From Cunninghamia lanceolata (Eukaryota > Streptophyta > Pinopsida > Cupressales > Cupressaceae), in contig BSBN01000140.1 of the NCBI GenBank assembly GCA_027924645.1, positions 10,856,501-10,920,500 on the forward strand: a stretch of 64,000 nucleotides of DNA, written 5' to 3'. A program made the position numbers and the translations under genes. Every line of letters begins with the position of its first letter. Position 1 is the stretch's first letter. Below, piece after piece: positions 1 through 14,500 of the stretch. The notes beneath the pieces were generated by a model. That model saw only the letters and a list, made by a program, of their open reading frames with translations, had not been told where the DNA came from and searched no databases.

Positions 1-2944
1 TATAGTAGAATAATTGCAAACTACTTTTGGATCCCAAAACCCTCTCCCTTACACAACCTTCTTGTACATTCAATTCTTTAGACTTTGCACTTGTAACCCG
101 CACACAACAAGAAAAGGGATTTGAGGGTTGTGGTGTTTAGGGATTTGCCTTAGTCAAACCCTAGGATATCATTCAAACTTCCCAACACCATTGTTAGAGA
201 GAGTGTGTGCCCTAGTAGGGTAGAGGTTAAAGATAAACTGATGATAGAATGATTCAAATAACAATGATATCACCTCAGAGGTGAAGCCCTTAGGACAATG
301 AAGATCCTTCAACTCATAAGGGCATGGATGATGATTACAAATTTCAACAACACATACAATACAAACACAAATCTACAACAATAACACAATGGAAGCTTTG
401 AATTCTCTTTTCTCTAAGATTATAAGCTCATAATATCCATATAGGTTACAAATGAATTCAAAAACATACTTATATATGCTTTCTCACTAACCTTCAAGAA
501 TTAAATCAAAAGAGCAAACAAGGAGAGATCATTTTAAAGGTCCTATGCCGACATGCTTTGAAATGGACCTTGACCAATTAGGGAGGACATGGGCATGGAC
601 ACCAAAGTCCCAAGGTGCCTTTTTGGTCTAGTGTAAGACATAAAATGGGCCCCTAGTTCCCATTTTTCATGGGTTTTAGGGGATTTAGCATTGGGATGAA
701 TATTTTGCATGTATGATGTTTTTATGGGTACTGAGGAGCTAAACTAGGAGGTTAAAAGGCTTGTGTTCACCTTTTACTCCATAACAATTTCATTGTTAGG
801 GTTTACAAAAACTTTGCAATTCTAGAAAATCTAGCTAATCCTGAACCTAGGGTTTGTAGATTAAAGTGAGTTGTTTCACGTCTTACTAGCATTGTTAAAG
901 TTATTTCATTTTTTCTACCCATGCTAACATGGGGGCTAAATGTTATGGAATAAAAAGTGTACCCTTTTTAATCATGACCTATTTTGCACTAGTTTATACA
1001 TTAAACAATTACTTCTTGATCCTGATGCACAAAACTAAGAAAATAACTATGGAGATGGCCTAAATACACTTAAATTGGTTTATCTAAGAGTTTGTGGGAC
1101 TAAAGGACCAAGGAACCTAGCGTCCTGGGCCCTCCTCTAGCCCAGGGATAATTTAATGTAATGTTAGCTTAAGACATATCTAATTCTCCTTCATGTTGGC
1201 CTCATTTGGTTTAATTCCATGAAAATGAATGGGAATGCATATAAAAGAAAGTTAGGTCATTCACTTGAATATCTAAGCAATCTAGGCACACTTGCACTCT
1301 CTCTTCTTCTCTCTCATGCTCCCTATTATTCTCTAAAGCTCTCTATGGTTGATTATTGTTGTTACACTAACTTCTTATACTTCTTGTGATGATATTTCTA
1401 CTTCTATGGGCTACACCAACTTCTTGAGTCAAGTTGTGATGCCTCTTTAAGGAAGCTAGGGTTTACATGCTCATAGTGACTCCTCTCTTTTATGCTTTCT
1501 TATAGCATTCTATTTTACTTCAGATTTTCCTATGCCCTTTGAGGGAACACACTCTTTGAGATCTCATTATTGCTATTGTGGAGGTGGAAACACCATTCAT
1601 AGAGCTTGACTTGAGAAAGCTCCTATACAACACCAACATTCCTTCTTGTCTTATGTGTGCGGGTTGTATCCGAAGGAAACTGACTATAAAATGTTATAGG
1701 GTTGAAGAAGACTACTAGGCAAAAGCACCTAGACTCTAACTTTCTATGAAACACTAAATTGGGTCTAGGGAACTTAGTGCCCTATATATTCTATACTCCT
1801 AAACTTAGATCCACATTCTTCTCTCTCTCTTGATATCTTCTATTTATTTAGATTCTCTATATCAAGTTCTGACAACCTATTATAAGTAGATCATGGTCAA
1901 CTAGGGTTTCATCTTTTGCCCTAGTTTGCTTGGTTGGATTTGGTTGAATTTGGTTGACACTCCTCTATACAACAAAGGGGAAAAAACCCTATAGTTTGTC
2001 TCTCCTTTATAGGTAGAAGCCAAGATCAGTTTGTGTCTCACTGTTGATGGAAGAGGGTTTGACCTAGTTTAAATTTTTAGGTTGTCTCTCTTTTCCATCA
2101 AACAACAACCATGATCAACCAAAAGTTGATTTCATGTAGGAAAGAGAAAGGTACCAACCCCTCCATGACCAACTTCATGGTTACGAAAGTAGAAATGGTT
2201 GGAAGGCCAAACAACATGGAAAGCTACTGAAAGCAAAAAAAAGACACTTTGACCTCCTTAAGGCAAAGAATGTCTAAATCTAGAAATTGAAGTCTACCAT
2301 CATGAACGGTGTATTTATAATGGAGGTTTGTTAAGTCTTGAACATTTCAGGAAATATAATTCATAAACAAGGGTCCACAATAGATAATGGTGCTTGACCC
2401 ATGAGGGTTGTACCTTCATTTCTTGAGTATATGTGTAAGTTTGCTTATTTGTTTTTTTTTTCTCATAATAAATTCTTTATAGGTGTTTGTTAGTTCTACC
2501 TATATGACCCACAATGCACTTGTAGGCATGTGGATACAAGAGGAATGAAAATATTGTCTCATTATTCTATTTCTATCTATATTCATTTATATGTTGTCTA
2601 CTTGACTTTTTAAAAAAATTGGGGACAATCAAAACAATGGTCCAAGATTTATCTTCCTTCCATCTTGACCCAAACTTTATTTTTCTTCTATTTTCATGTG
2701 ACCTTCTTCCTTTGTGCTCATAGTTTTGCATGTTTGGGGGATGATGACAATATGTCCTCATCCCTTAATTATCTTCAACTCCTTTATATTCATAGTGAAC
2801 CCAGCATCATAGATCCCTTTCTATTCTTGTGATGCTAGTTGATTTTTATGTGACATACTTTAGTGTTGTTTAGTGTCATGTGATTATCACACAAGTTTTT
2901 ATGTATCATGCTTGAAACATTGCTTTTGTTTCCTCTCCTTCGAG
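1..2944. other. No gene recognised (left flank)
   Basis: I see no protein domain, RNA gene or intact transposon here. The longest open frames are about 60 codons and look random. The stretch is AT-rich, with a CT-rich run near 1296-1340 that follows a TATA-like site and resembles a plant leader or an LTR R region. It may be an old LTR fragment, but I found no second copy in the window. Confidence 0.6.
1236..1247 (+). promoter_or_regulatory. TATA-box-like site upstream of a CT-rich leader
   Basis: The bases tgcatataaaag match a plant TATA box. About 50 bases downstream starts a CT-rich stretch (ctctctcttcttctctctc), as often found just after plant or LTR transcription starts. No gene follows, so this is only a candidate, perhaps the promoter of an unrecognised LTR fragment. 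Confidence 0.2.
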
Positions 2945-2949
2945 GCACC
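2945..2949. repeat. Target site duplication of element A, left copy
   Basis: gcacc lies directly before the TGTTACC start of element A. The right copy reads acacc, one mismatch. It was split by the later solo-LTR insertion: ac at 16508-16509 and acc at 18169-18171. Confidence 0.5.
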
Positions 2950-5900
2950 TGTTACCTAAATTCACTACGAATCATTCAGGTAGAGTTTTGATTCAAAACT
3001 TGTAAGGTACATCTCATCTGGTCCATCATCCATTACATTCAAGTGCATAAATGAAATAATTCAGGAGATTATGTTTATTAGTTTACTGCATTTATCCAAG
3101 TGCATGTAACATAAGAAGGATTTATCCAAAATCCTTTCCAAAAAATAAATAATCTTTATTGAATGTAAAATGTTCATCATCTCACACAAGCTATGAGGTT
3201 AACTGTCTTATTCAATGTAATAGAAGAACAATCTATACATGAATAAGTAAATAAAGTAATGTGCATGTAGAGTCAAAGGCCAGTCATTGCCTGAGAATGA
3301 CTAGTTCTATCTTTGGCATGTTGTCCTATCACCTTGAGTCATCTTTGTCCTTCCTAGCTTCATGTTGCCCCTAGTTCCTACATCTGGAAAAAACAACGGT
3401 GTTAGAGCAATGCTCTAAGAAATGAATGGTCCCAAATCATACATGAACGAGATACCATACATGTATAAACTATTCCTCAATTGCATTAAATAAGAAATGT
3501 ATACCCTGGATGTCCTAGAGAACAACCAGTCATCAAACACATCCAAAACATGCATTTATTTTCTAACAAGTTTGCTTCATGTGTAGATACAGATGTAATT
3601 ATGTTTCTGTTTGACTCATCAGGTCACATTATGAGTGGAGGAAATGTGGCTGCCACAAGGGTTGAGCCCAGCTCATAGTTCTTATGGAAAACATTTCATA
3701 TGCCATATACAAATGCAAGACAAAGTACCAAGAAGGTGAAGATAGTCATAAGAGAACTTACAGAAACAAAGATGCAAAGTCACAGGAAGTGCTTGAGTGC
3801 TCCAACAAGAAGACAGTGGGATATGCAATAAGGAATAGGGATAATCATCTCATTGACTACAGCATCAGATAGTTCAGAATAGTTAAATGACTGTCCAATA
3901 AATCCATCTGTAAGAGTTAAAATAGAAACAACATATTGTGCTCAGAATGACTGCATGCTAATAGCAGTCAACTATCGAAAGATAGAGCAACAAACTTGTT
4001 TCAAGCACAACAACAAAAAGATAGTCATAGAAAGAGATGGACAACAATAAGTGTTGTCATAGCATATAGGGAACAATATACTGTCATAATAAATGGACAG
4101 CAGTTAACTTTCAAGAGGTTTCAGTCAATGTAGGATAGATGACAGTAAACAATCATGGGGCAGTCACATACAGAAGGCAGATATCATGAAAAGTTGCAAT
4201 GATCCCTAGGCCTGTCAAAGGGGATGAGAAGATGATAGTGAGTTTAAACCTCTTTTTTAGTCACGAACTCAAGATGCATTGATCTCAAAGAGCAAGTAAA
4301 AGAATGTATATCTCTTCCACAGGTATGAAATGATCACAGGAAATAGAGACTGAGTCTGGAAGGCATCTAGAAGACCTCATAAAGTAAAGTCCACCTTATG
4401 CCCCTACAATTTCATCCATACCAACTGACTATAAAGTTTGAAAACCTCTATATGGAGTGTGGATGAGTTGAATAGTGTTGTGACAAGTGAATTTATAGAG
4501 GATTTGAAAGGTAGAGTTAATGGACTGAAATTAATAGAAAGAAATGGTAAAGGATCTACTACTGCAGGACAAGATTTGCATGCAATGGGTAAAGAAGTGG
4601 TCAACTTCATGACAAAGCTCTTGAACAAGATTTCAAGAGGTCTACTACAACCACAAGAGAATGTCATACAATATGGAGGTTTATGCAAGTTAAAAATAGT
4701 CATGAGGTGACTATTACAAAATGAAAGAATAGTCACTACTAGATGATTTCTATATAATAGTGGATAGATGCAACCACTAGAAAGTAGTCTGGGAGCAATA
4801 GTCCGAAGAAGATTCTACAGGTAAGGGCATAAAAGGAAACAAGGAAAATGCTTGCTCCATAAGGTTAGAAGATACGATGTCAACCTCCTAGAATTTTGAA
4901 AAAGATAGTGTGTAGGCTTATTCTGCATGATATATGTTAGGGTTTAGTGAGAATTCATCTATGCCCTAGTTAAACTCAAAGGTTCTCATGGAGGGACTAT
5001 GCAAAAGGAGAGGACAATGACAAAAATATAGTCATACTAAGACTTTGTGACAGTCAATGGATGACTATCCTAGAGCTGTCAGTTGTAAGAAGAAAAGGTA
5101 CAGGGGTATCATAAGAGACCTTAGCCTTGTTCCAAGATAGTGTTAAGGATCATCATTCTTATAACTAGGTCTGTACATTGTCTGAGAGATCCAACATTCC
5201 AAGAACATGCAAGAGGTTTATCACTAAGGTATGGATTTAAGATGCTTGAAAGTAGTCATTGAAGAGGCAGTGATCTTGAGGGCAAAGTGATGGTGGTATG
5301 ATGAAGTCCAAGTAACAAAGGAAGAAAGGTCTACCAACTAGTAAGATAGTCACAGGTCTGTCAGCTAGTAAGGAAACATGAATAGTCAATGAGTTAATGC
5401 AATGAGTTATTACTATGTAGAATGGAAAGATTTGATAAAAATCAGGTTTAATAGGCCATTTACAATTCAATCTTAAGACTTACTATACCCTAGAAGGAAT
5501 GTATTGAGTAGTACAGAGATCTCAAACTCTGTCAATGGTTTAATTTGTAGCTGATCACTCTTTTGGGTTTCTTAAAGATATATGAGCAAGGGCATATAGC
5601 ATGACTGCTACAATCACAGTCATAGACCAGAAGCCAGTCATGAACTGCACAAAGACCTTCGTAATATATAAGGTGACAATAAAAAAATAGCATGATTGTA
5701 ACTAGAGAATAGTTACTATGTAAAAAAGTAGTCTATTAGTTATAAAAGGCTACAGGAATATCTCCAAAAGACTTCATACACTGATATAGAGCTTAGTTTT
5801 ACATATAGTCATACAAACAAAAGAAACTACCAGTACATAGAGGAGTTCTCAAGTACAATCATGAGAGCAGTTTCAGGGGGTCTATCATAGCCTTTTGTAA

Positions 5901-8719
5901 TGAACAATGAATTTCACACAATGCAATAAACACCAATCATCAGCATGATTATCATTGTTTACTCTACAAGGAAGCATTAGAAGCAGTATGAATGAAAATA
6001 GAATCATTGTAACCATGCATGCCCTTTTAAATATATCCTATATAGGTGAAGATAAACTATTAGAGATTGCTTTCTTCTTCAACATTTGGATAGAAGAAAA
6101 ACCAGTAGAAGGAAGAGCATGATAATATCAAGTGCACAGAAGCATATTATACAGAAATAAACTTTTCTTCTAGATCTGTAGTTTTTCATTGAGAAATGCA
6201 TCTTGTAGAACATGAATATAGTTGCTTCAATGAAGAAAATGAGACTTTTAGCATATTCAGTGAAGAAATAACAGCAAAAATGACATTTTTCATGTTTTTG
6301 TCTTGGGTCGAGTTCATTTTGAGCCAGAAGGAGACGTGTAGATACAAAGGAGAAAATAAAGGTTTGTGTAGTTTTTCAAGAACAACATGCTCAAATTTTC
6401 TTTAAAATGCACCTCAACACTATCAAAATACAAAGTTTTCATTTCTTTTCAAAACAACGATTACTCAGAAATGCTCAGAATCGCGGCCCAAGGCAGCAAA
6501 AATGTAGCAAATTCAAAAAATGAAAGAATACAATAGCAAATAACGAATTACCTTTGTTTTCTGCCATTTATTGTTGCCAAAACTATAGAAATTTCCTCAG
6601 CAACCTTCTAGAATGGCCTCACACAGCAAAAAAATGCAATGAAGGAAGTCGGCCATCAAAACCATAGAAAATGCACCAAAAAACTAGTAAATTTGCAAGC
6701 ATAAAGGCCCAAAATTGGCCCGAAATCAACTAGAAGAGATCGAATCTTAGTGAGGAACAACTTACCTCACGTTTTCCTTACAAAAGTGACCTAGATTCAG
6801 ACATTTTTTGCCTTCCAAACCCTATAGGCATGGTAGCAGCCAAGTTCGAACAGCAAGAATAAAATGCAAATGAAATGTTTTTTAGGTTTTTCCTCTTCAA
6901 GGGGGTCAAATAGACCTAGTTTCATTTTTTTCTTTTTTAACTTTTGTTTGTAAATCATTTCTATCCCTTGGTGGCCTGTGGTGAATACTTTTGGAAGTCT
7001 TAAGACCTAGGAATCACATACACATGGGGCCATGAGTTTTTCTTCCTTTTTGTTTCTTTTTCAAAGATAGGTCAAATGCATTAGGAGAAACACAAGGCCG
7101 AATGTTATATCTACAAGACATGTCATAGTATGACTACAAGGTGGATGAAGTGGAAGCTAAGGCATGGTGGTGTGTGTTGGGAGATATAAGGTGATAAAGG
7201 GTAAGTGGTGAATGAACAACATATGATGGGACTCATAAGGGTCATTCTTAAAATATATTGCATTGAACCTCACATCATGTTGATAGAAATGTATGCAAAA
7301 ATAGAAATGGCTAGGAGTTGTGAGAACATTTTGTTATGATGCTATGACATGTGAGATATGGTACATATGTGCGGAGTCATGTCAGTTTGCCTAGGAGCTA
7401 TGGACATTTTGTATGTCATTTTTTGCATAATCTAGAGATAGATTAAACATTGTAAATGAACGATAAAGTAATGAATTATGACTTACTTTATCATTTGTAA
7501 TAAAAGTGCAAAGAGGCAACATTAGGCAAATTTATCACAAATGACAAAGTAAGTCTTGTTGATTACTTTGTCATCCTTTCACGACATTTAATTGACCCTA
7601 AATCATGCAAAATCAGGGAATTAAATGTTATGTCTTAAATGCCATTTTTCTGCATAGGTTTGTATAAATTTTGGATTGTAAAACATTAACTAAGGTGATG
7701 TAATTATAAATCACTTAGTCAAATGTTAATTAAATACAAAAAATATGTATTTATGTCATGTATTGGGAAAATATCAGACATTTATGATGCTACAGGGTGG
7801 AGTTGACAAACAGGGGCAGGAGTTATGGAACAAAAAAAGATCATTTAAAGGCATTCAAAGAGATTTTTAGGTACCTTAATGATAGTTGATGGCATGTCTT
7901 GACCATTTCTGCATTGGGAACCCATTTTGGAGAACTTTAGATAGATATTTTGGGGATATTTATGACATCCACAAAAATGGAGAGGGCTCATGTTTATCTT
8001 ATTGTAACTATGTGGGAAGTATATAGTCTTCTCCCTTGTTCATTATTCATCAATTCTTGCTATTCACTACTCTGTACATTGTAATTTTCTGAGTTCTTTT
8101 ATAGAAATGAACAGTCTTGTAACCCATTTTCAAAGATATATAGCATTGCAACACCCATTTTAGTAGTAATAAGCAGTTTATACCTTCCCATTTCTTCTGA
8201 TATTGTGTGTCCTCAGTGTTAGTGTAGATCTTTGTGATGTTATTTGTCCTTGGAGCTATATTTCATGTTGGTACCTTTATGTAGGGATCCATATTTTTGT
8301 AGGTTGTGAGATGTGCAAGGAATAACAATCAGTTTTGAGTAGTGAGAAAACATCTTTCTCCTTTGCAAAATTGTTGTTATTTAGCCTCCTTACAAAGTAA
8401 TGATGCAAGGATTATGATTTGGTAGGTTGTGTAAGGGAGCCTTATTATTACTGGTTCTGTAGTGTCTTAGTTTTGTGTAGTCTCTGATGATCTTTTGGTG
8501 CATCACCATAGACAGTAGGTTTCATTTTTATGCAATCCTTCTTACCCTTTTCTCTGCAAAGACTTTAGTACAATCAGTATAGGTGGAGTATCAATAGGAA
8601 GCTGGCCTTCTCCGAAGGTTCTTTCCAATACAGGTGACCCACAAACGTGGAAAGATCCCATGTTTCTCCAGATTGCCAAGTTACGCAACTCAACAAGGGT
8701 GCAAATTTGAGAGACAACA
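2950..8719 (+). repeat. 5' LTR of element A (5770 bp)
   Basis: Direct repeat of 11533-16507, starting TGTTACC and ending GACAACA. A TATA-like gtatatag at 8019-8026, followed by a CT-rich run, is kept in the other LTR at about 15818-15825 and may be the promoter, which would make U3 about 5 kb. Relative to the 3' LTR this copy has an extra 787 bp at 5804-6590. Short open frames inside are not conserved as protein. Confidence 0.85.
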
Positions 8720-8724
8720 GTTTT

Positions 8725-8740
8725 TGGCACGCCTGGTGGG
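8725..8740 (+). other. Putative primer binding site of element A
   Basis: TGGCACGCCTGGTGGG starts five bases after the 5' LTR end. Its reverse complement ends in CCA and looks like the acceptor and T-stem of a tRNA, as expected for a PBS. It is not the tRNA-iMet site used by elements B and C. I cannot name the tRNA without a search. Confidence 0.55.
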
Positions 8741-8976
8741 ATTGTGAAATAGATTCTCAGTCCAGTTTATACTTTTTGTTACTGCTGTTTGGTGTGTAGA
8801 GCAGTAGTTTTAGCCTTTTGGAGGCATTTTCTCTACACACCTGGTGACTCTGGAAAGAAATAACCACTGGTTTCAAGAAGACAAGTGCCAGTATGTACTT
8901 ATTTTACTAAAAATCTAACTTGATTTGTTAGCCTTGTGAACATTTCATGAATTTATAGATGATTTGATGTTGCATA

Positions 8977-10870
8977 ATGTTTTCTTTTAGTGAAGATAGT
9001 TTTTATAACCCTCCATTCCATGAAAATCCTGCTTATGCCACTTCTTATTAGCCATACCAAGTAGAATATGCTATTGGTTTTGTCCTGAATAACCCACCAA
9101 CAACGGATTATCAACATAATCATCATGCTTTCCACCCTCCCACCCCTGCTCAGCTTTCTTGGGAACCTATCCACGCCTATAGCCATTTGCAAGAAGTTCG
9201 TTTCACTCATGACCAGCATAACTACCCTCTTAATCAACCTCAAGATGTTAACAACATCAGTATTAGGGAGGTAGCATTAAACTTGCAAAGGAGATTAGAG
9301 TCTATCACAATGGAGCAGGAGTATAGTATGCAGAAGGAGGAGCTTCCTTATCAAGCTTATATTCATTAGAGAGAGGTGGAGACACAAATGTATGAAGAGG
9401 AATGCTTGAGTAGGAAGATTACTGCTAAGGAAGAGCAAATAAGGCAATTAATAGCTCAGGTTTCAAAACCCTTCTCCTCTTCTTAATCTCATGAAAATCC
9501 ACACTATAGGTCAAGTTGAGCCTACCAATGAACCTTCTCCAATGTATGAAATTCCAAGTTTCAGGAAACCTTTTGCCTTTAAGGTTCCAAGTTGGAAAGG
9601 GCCATCTTGTTCACCCTGTGAAGACCCTCCACCAAACATACAAGTGGAACCATACTCTAGCATCTAGCTAGCAAAAGAAGAGAACAAGAGGCTTTTGTTG
9701 GCTCCATTCCCAAGGTTGGAGACTCAATCAGCTATTTGTTTTCCAAATCCATTCTTTGAAGAAGAGGTTTCCAAGTTTAGAATACCAAGCTTCAAGCAAG
9801 GTGAGTCTCCTAACTCTCCTGAATTAAATATTCCAAGTTTTAGAGGGTCTCATCCACTGAAAGAACCTACACTTGAACAAGAATAACCTATATATCTACA
9901 AGAGACCAAGCCAATTCTTCAGGTTTCCTTGTCACATCATCCTTCCTATCCTTTTACTATCTGTCTTTGTCTAGGTGGACCTATTGTCTATCAAGATAAC
10001 TAGTTTAGTGGACAAAAGATTGTGTTTCCTAAGATAAAAGAAGAACCTACTTTTCACAAACCTATATGTGATAAAAAGAGGAAAAATTAGACATCTTACA
10101 AGAAGAAAATGAACATGATCAGTCAGGACAGCATGTTGAGAAGCTTGAAAAAGATATCAAAAGTAATGATTTCATGTTTTTATTCAATGAACTCCCATAT
10201 TTTTATCAAGCTGAATGAGTAGGAAAAGGTCAAACAATCTGATGAGTTGCTGACAGAAGACAATCAATGTGATAATCAAGTCTTGGGGTGGTTAAAGGAT
10301 GAAAATGAACATGAGGAAAAGATGGTTCATGAGCAGAATGACAAAGCTCATCTAGATTTAATGCAAAGTCATGAGTTAGATGAGAACATGTTTTTAGGGA
10401 TCATTGAGGTTTTTTTCTCTAACATCAATGATAAGCTAGCATCATGTGAGCCAGCAGCATGCAATCAGCCTGTTCAGATCAAGGAGGCAAGCATTCCTTC
10501 ATTACATTCATGTGAACCAACTCTTCCATATCAGATTGAAATTGAGATAGAAGGTGAAACATCTTTGGAGGAAGGAAATCTTACACTGCAAATGGGGCAT
10601 TCCAATCAACAAGATGAGGAATCAGAAGTACATAAGCTAGAAGCTAGTAAAGAGAGATTAAGGTTCATCAGTTCAAATGGATGTCCTATCAGACATCTAG
10701 CTCAAGTTAGGCCTAACAAGGTGTTAACAATCATGCTCGCACTTGAGGAGAAGATTGAAATTGAGGAGCAGCTTGTCCAGTCTACCTATATGCCTCAAAA
10801 CAATAGCAAGCATGATAAAAATCATGATGTAGGTGGACTTGTTTTCTCTCTCCAAAGCTCATTACAATAG
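8977..10870 (+). pseudogene. Decayed open frame of element A, product unknown (Gag-like position)
   Basis: From the ATG at 8977 a frame runs to about 9486, broken by TAG at about 9048 and again at 9367. It is rich in Asn, Gln, His and Pro, then becomes charged and helix-prone (runs such as LQRRLESITMEQEYSMQKEE). After a frame change near 9485, coherent sequence continues with a repeated Ile-Pro-Ser-Phe-(Arg/Lys) motif at about 9560, 9785 and 9830. More stops follow, then a clean acidic stretch to 10870 of about 200 codons. No zinc knuckle, DSGA, YxDD or integrase motif is visible. Its position just after the PBS is where Gag normally lies, so a diverged Gag or lineage-specific protein is possible. 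I do not recognise the family. The final stretch opens without an ATG and is not a separate gene. Confidence 0.45.
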
Positions 10871-11532
10871 TTGGTTATACTTTTGTCAATTATTCACCTC
10901 CTTGAGGCTGCTCATGAGTATGTGATATATTGTAAATTATTGAGGATGGGAAGTTATTTCAAAGAACCAATGAATGGTCATGTTTCAGCAACACCTCTGC
11001 TAGTTAGACGTAGGGTAGGTTAAGTTTCTGTTGTTGAATAAGTGCTACTACACACTAGATTAGAGGCAGTTTTCATTTCCCTAAGTGTGTTTCTACACAA
11101 TTGTTAGTTATTTTTGCATCTGGTTGTGCAAGGTTTGAAATTGTTGTAATGTATTACAACTGTATGGATAGACAACCATCATATGAAATAGTGAACACAT
11201 GTATTCACTATCTCACATCACACCTATCTCCCTCATAGAGCTGTCATAAATTGCTACAATTTATGAAGGAGGTGTTCCTATTGGTTATCCCCTTCTAACC
11301 CATCAAGTAGATGCATATCATCAGTAACAGTGATTTTTATTGGTTCACTATCACCAACCATAGCCATGCACTTGATGAATTAGAAAAGATGGCAGTCTAA
11401 AGCTAGTTGTAGCAATGGAAGGAGGTGTTTTTCAAGTTTTGTCAAGTATGTGTGAATCTATGCCCAATGGTTAAGCTTCAGGCAACTGGTCTGATGTTTA
11501 GTAGGCAAACATATAGTAGATGTCGCCAAAGA
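10871..11532 (+). other. 3' non-coding interior of element A
   Basis: Between the decayed frame and the 3' LTR I see no gene. The two most purine-rich runs, gaaggaggtg near 11262 and ggaaggaggtg near 11417, are far from the LTR edge at 11533, so neither is a normal polypurine tract. A standard tract is either lost or not recognisable. Confidence 0.4.
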
Positions 11533-14500
11533 TGTTACCTAAATTTCACTACGGATCATTTAGGTAGAGTTTTGATTCAAAACTTCTAAGGTACATCTCA
11601 TCTAGTCCTTCATACATTACATTCAAGTGCATAAATAAAAAAATTCAAGAGATTATGTTTATTAGTTTATTGCATTTATCCAAGTGCATGTAACATAAGA
11701 AGGGTTTATCCAAAACCCTTTCTAAAAAATAAATAATATTTATTGAATGTAAAATGTTCATCATCTCACACAAGCTGTGAGGTTAACTACCTTATTCAAT
11801 GCAATAGAAGAACAATCTATACATGAATAAGTAAATAAAGTAATTTGCATGTAGAGTCAGAGGCCAGTCATTGCCTGAGAATGACTGGTTCTAGTTTTGG
11901 TATGTTGTCCTGTCACCCTAAGTCATCTTTGTCCTTCCTAGCTTCATGTCATCTCTAGTTCCTGCATCTGGCAACAACAACGGTGTTAGAGCAATGATCT
12001 AAGAAATGAATGGTCCCAAATCATACATGAACAAGATACCATACATGTATAAACTATTCCTCAATTGAAATAAACAAGAAATGTATACCCTGGATGTCCT
12101 AGAGAACAATCAGTCATCAAACACATCCAAAACATGCATTTATTTTCTAATAAGTTTGTTTCATGTGTAGATACAGATGTAATTATGTTTCTATTTGATT
12201 CATCAGGTTACATTATGAGTGGAGGAAATGTGTCTCCCACAAGGGTTGCGCCTAGCTCATAGTTCTTACGGAAAACATTTCATATGCCATATACAAATGC
12301 AAGACAAACTGCTAGGAAGGTGAAGACAGTCATAAGAGAACTTACAGAAACAAAGATGCAAAGTCACAAGAAGTGCATGAGTGCTACAACAAGAAGACAA
12401 TGGTATATGCAATAAGGAATAGGGATAATCTTCTCATTGAGCATAGCATCAGATAGTTCAGAATAATTAAATGACTGTCCAATAAATCCATCTGTCAGAG
12501 GTAAACTAGAAACAACATCTTGTGCTCAGAATGACTGCATGCTAACAACAGTCAACTATTGAAAGATAGAGCAGCAAATTGGTTTCAAGCACAATAGCAA
12601 AAAGACAGTCATAGAAAGAGATGAACAACAATAAGTGTTGTAATAGCATATAGGGAGCAGTATACTATAATAATAAATGGACAATAGTTAACTGTCAAGA
12701 GGTTTCAGTCATTGTAGGACAGATGACAATAAACAATCATGGGGCAGTCACATATAGAAGGAAAATATAATGAAAAGTTGCAATGATCCCTAGGCCTATC
12801 AAAGGGGCTGAGAAGATGATAGTGAGTTTAAACCTCTTTTTCAGTCATGAACTTAAGATGCATTGATCTTAAAGAGTAAGTAAAAGAATGTATATCTCTT
12901 CCACAAGTATGAAATGATCATAGGAAACAGAGACTAAGTCTGGAAGGCATCTAGAAGACCTCATAAAGTAAAGTCCATCGTATGTCCCTACAATTTCATC
13001 CATACCAACTGACTATAAAGTTTGAAAACCTCTGTATGGAGTGTGGATGAGTTGAATAGTGTTGTGACAAGTGAATTTATAGAGGATTTGAAAGGTAGAG
13101 TCAATGAACTAAAACTAATAGAAAGAAATGGTAAAGGATCTACTACTGCAGGACAAGATTTGCATGCAACAGGTAAAGAAGAGGTCAACTTCATGACAAA
13201 GCTCTTGAACAAGATTTCAAGAGGTCTACTACAACCACAAGTGATTGTCATACAATATGGAAGTTTATGCAAGTTAAAAATAGTCATCAGGTGACTGTTA
13301 CAAAATGAAAGAATAGTCACTACTAGATGATTGCTATATAAAAGTGGATAGATACAACTACTAGAAAGTAGTCTTGGAGCAACAGTCTGAAGAAGATTCT
13401 ATAGGTAGGGACATAAAAGGAAACAAGGAAAATGCTTGCTCCATAAGGTTAGAAGATATGATGTCAACCTCCTAGAATTTTGAAAAAGATATTGTGTAGG
13501 CTTATTTTGCATGATATATGTTGGGGTTTAGTGAGAATTCATCTATGCCCTACTTAAACTCAAAAGTTCTCATGGAGGGACTATGCAAAAGGAGAGGACA
13601 ATGACAAAAATACAATCATACTAAGACTTTGTGACAGTCAATGGATGACTATCCTAGAGCTATCAGTTGTAAGAAGAAAAGGTGCAGGGGTATCATAAGA
13701 GATCTTGACCCTATTCCAAGATAGTGTTAAGGATCATCATTCTTATAAGTAGGTCTGCACACTGTCCGAGAGATCCAACATTCCAAGAACATGCAAGAAG
13801 TTTATCACTAAGGTATGGATTTAAGATGCTTGAAAGTAGTCATTGAAGAGGTAGTGATCTTGAGGGCAAAGTGATGGTAGCATGACGAAGTCCAAGTAAC
13901 AAAGGAAGAAAGGTCTGCCAACTAGTAAGATAATCACAAGTCTATCAGCTAGTAAGGAAACATGAATAGTCAAAGAGTTAATGCAATGATTTATTACTAT
14001 GTAGAATGGAAAGATTTGACAAAACTCAAGTTTAACAGGCCATTTAAAATTCAATCTTAAGACTTACTATACCCTAGAAGGAATGTAATGAGTAGTACAG
14101 AGATCTCAAACTCTATCAGTGGTTTAATTTGTAGCTAATCACTCTTTTGGGTTTCTTAAAGATATATGAGCAAGGGCATATAGCATGACTGCTACAATCA
14201 CAGTCATAGACCAGAAGCCAGTCATGAACTGCACAAAGACCTTCGTAATATATAAGGTGACAATAAAAAAATAGCATGATTGTAACTAGAGAATAGTTAC
14301 TATGCAAAATAGTAGTCTATTAGTTATAAAAGGCTACAGGAATATCTCCAAAAGACTCCATACAGTGATATAGAGCTCAGTCTTACAATTTCCTCAGTAA
14401 CCTTCCAGAATGGCCTCACATAGCAAAACAAATGCAATGAAGGAAGTCGGCAATCAAAACCATAGAAAATGCACCAAAAAGCCAGTAAATTCGCAACCAT

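Noticed and set aside
70..1690. Possible inverted repeat between about 80-115 (acccgcacac) and about 1630-1668 (gtgtgcgggt), hinting at a DNA transposon
   Set aside because: The match is only about 10-17 bp, the flanks do not pair and there are no target duplications at the right places.
4438..4710. A 90-codon open frame that recurs at 13022-13294 and looks like a conserved small protein
   Set aside because: The two copies are the LTRs of element A and are similar for that reason. The frame opens at TTG and not ATG, and most of the differences between copies change the amino acid, so there is no sign of selection on protein.
10247..10870. A roughly 200-codon open frame as a separate host gene
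   Set aside because: It opens without an ATG, lies inside element A in the frame of the decayed upstream reading, and is best seen as the last uninterrupted piece of that pseudogene.
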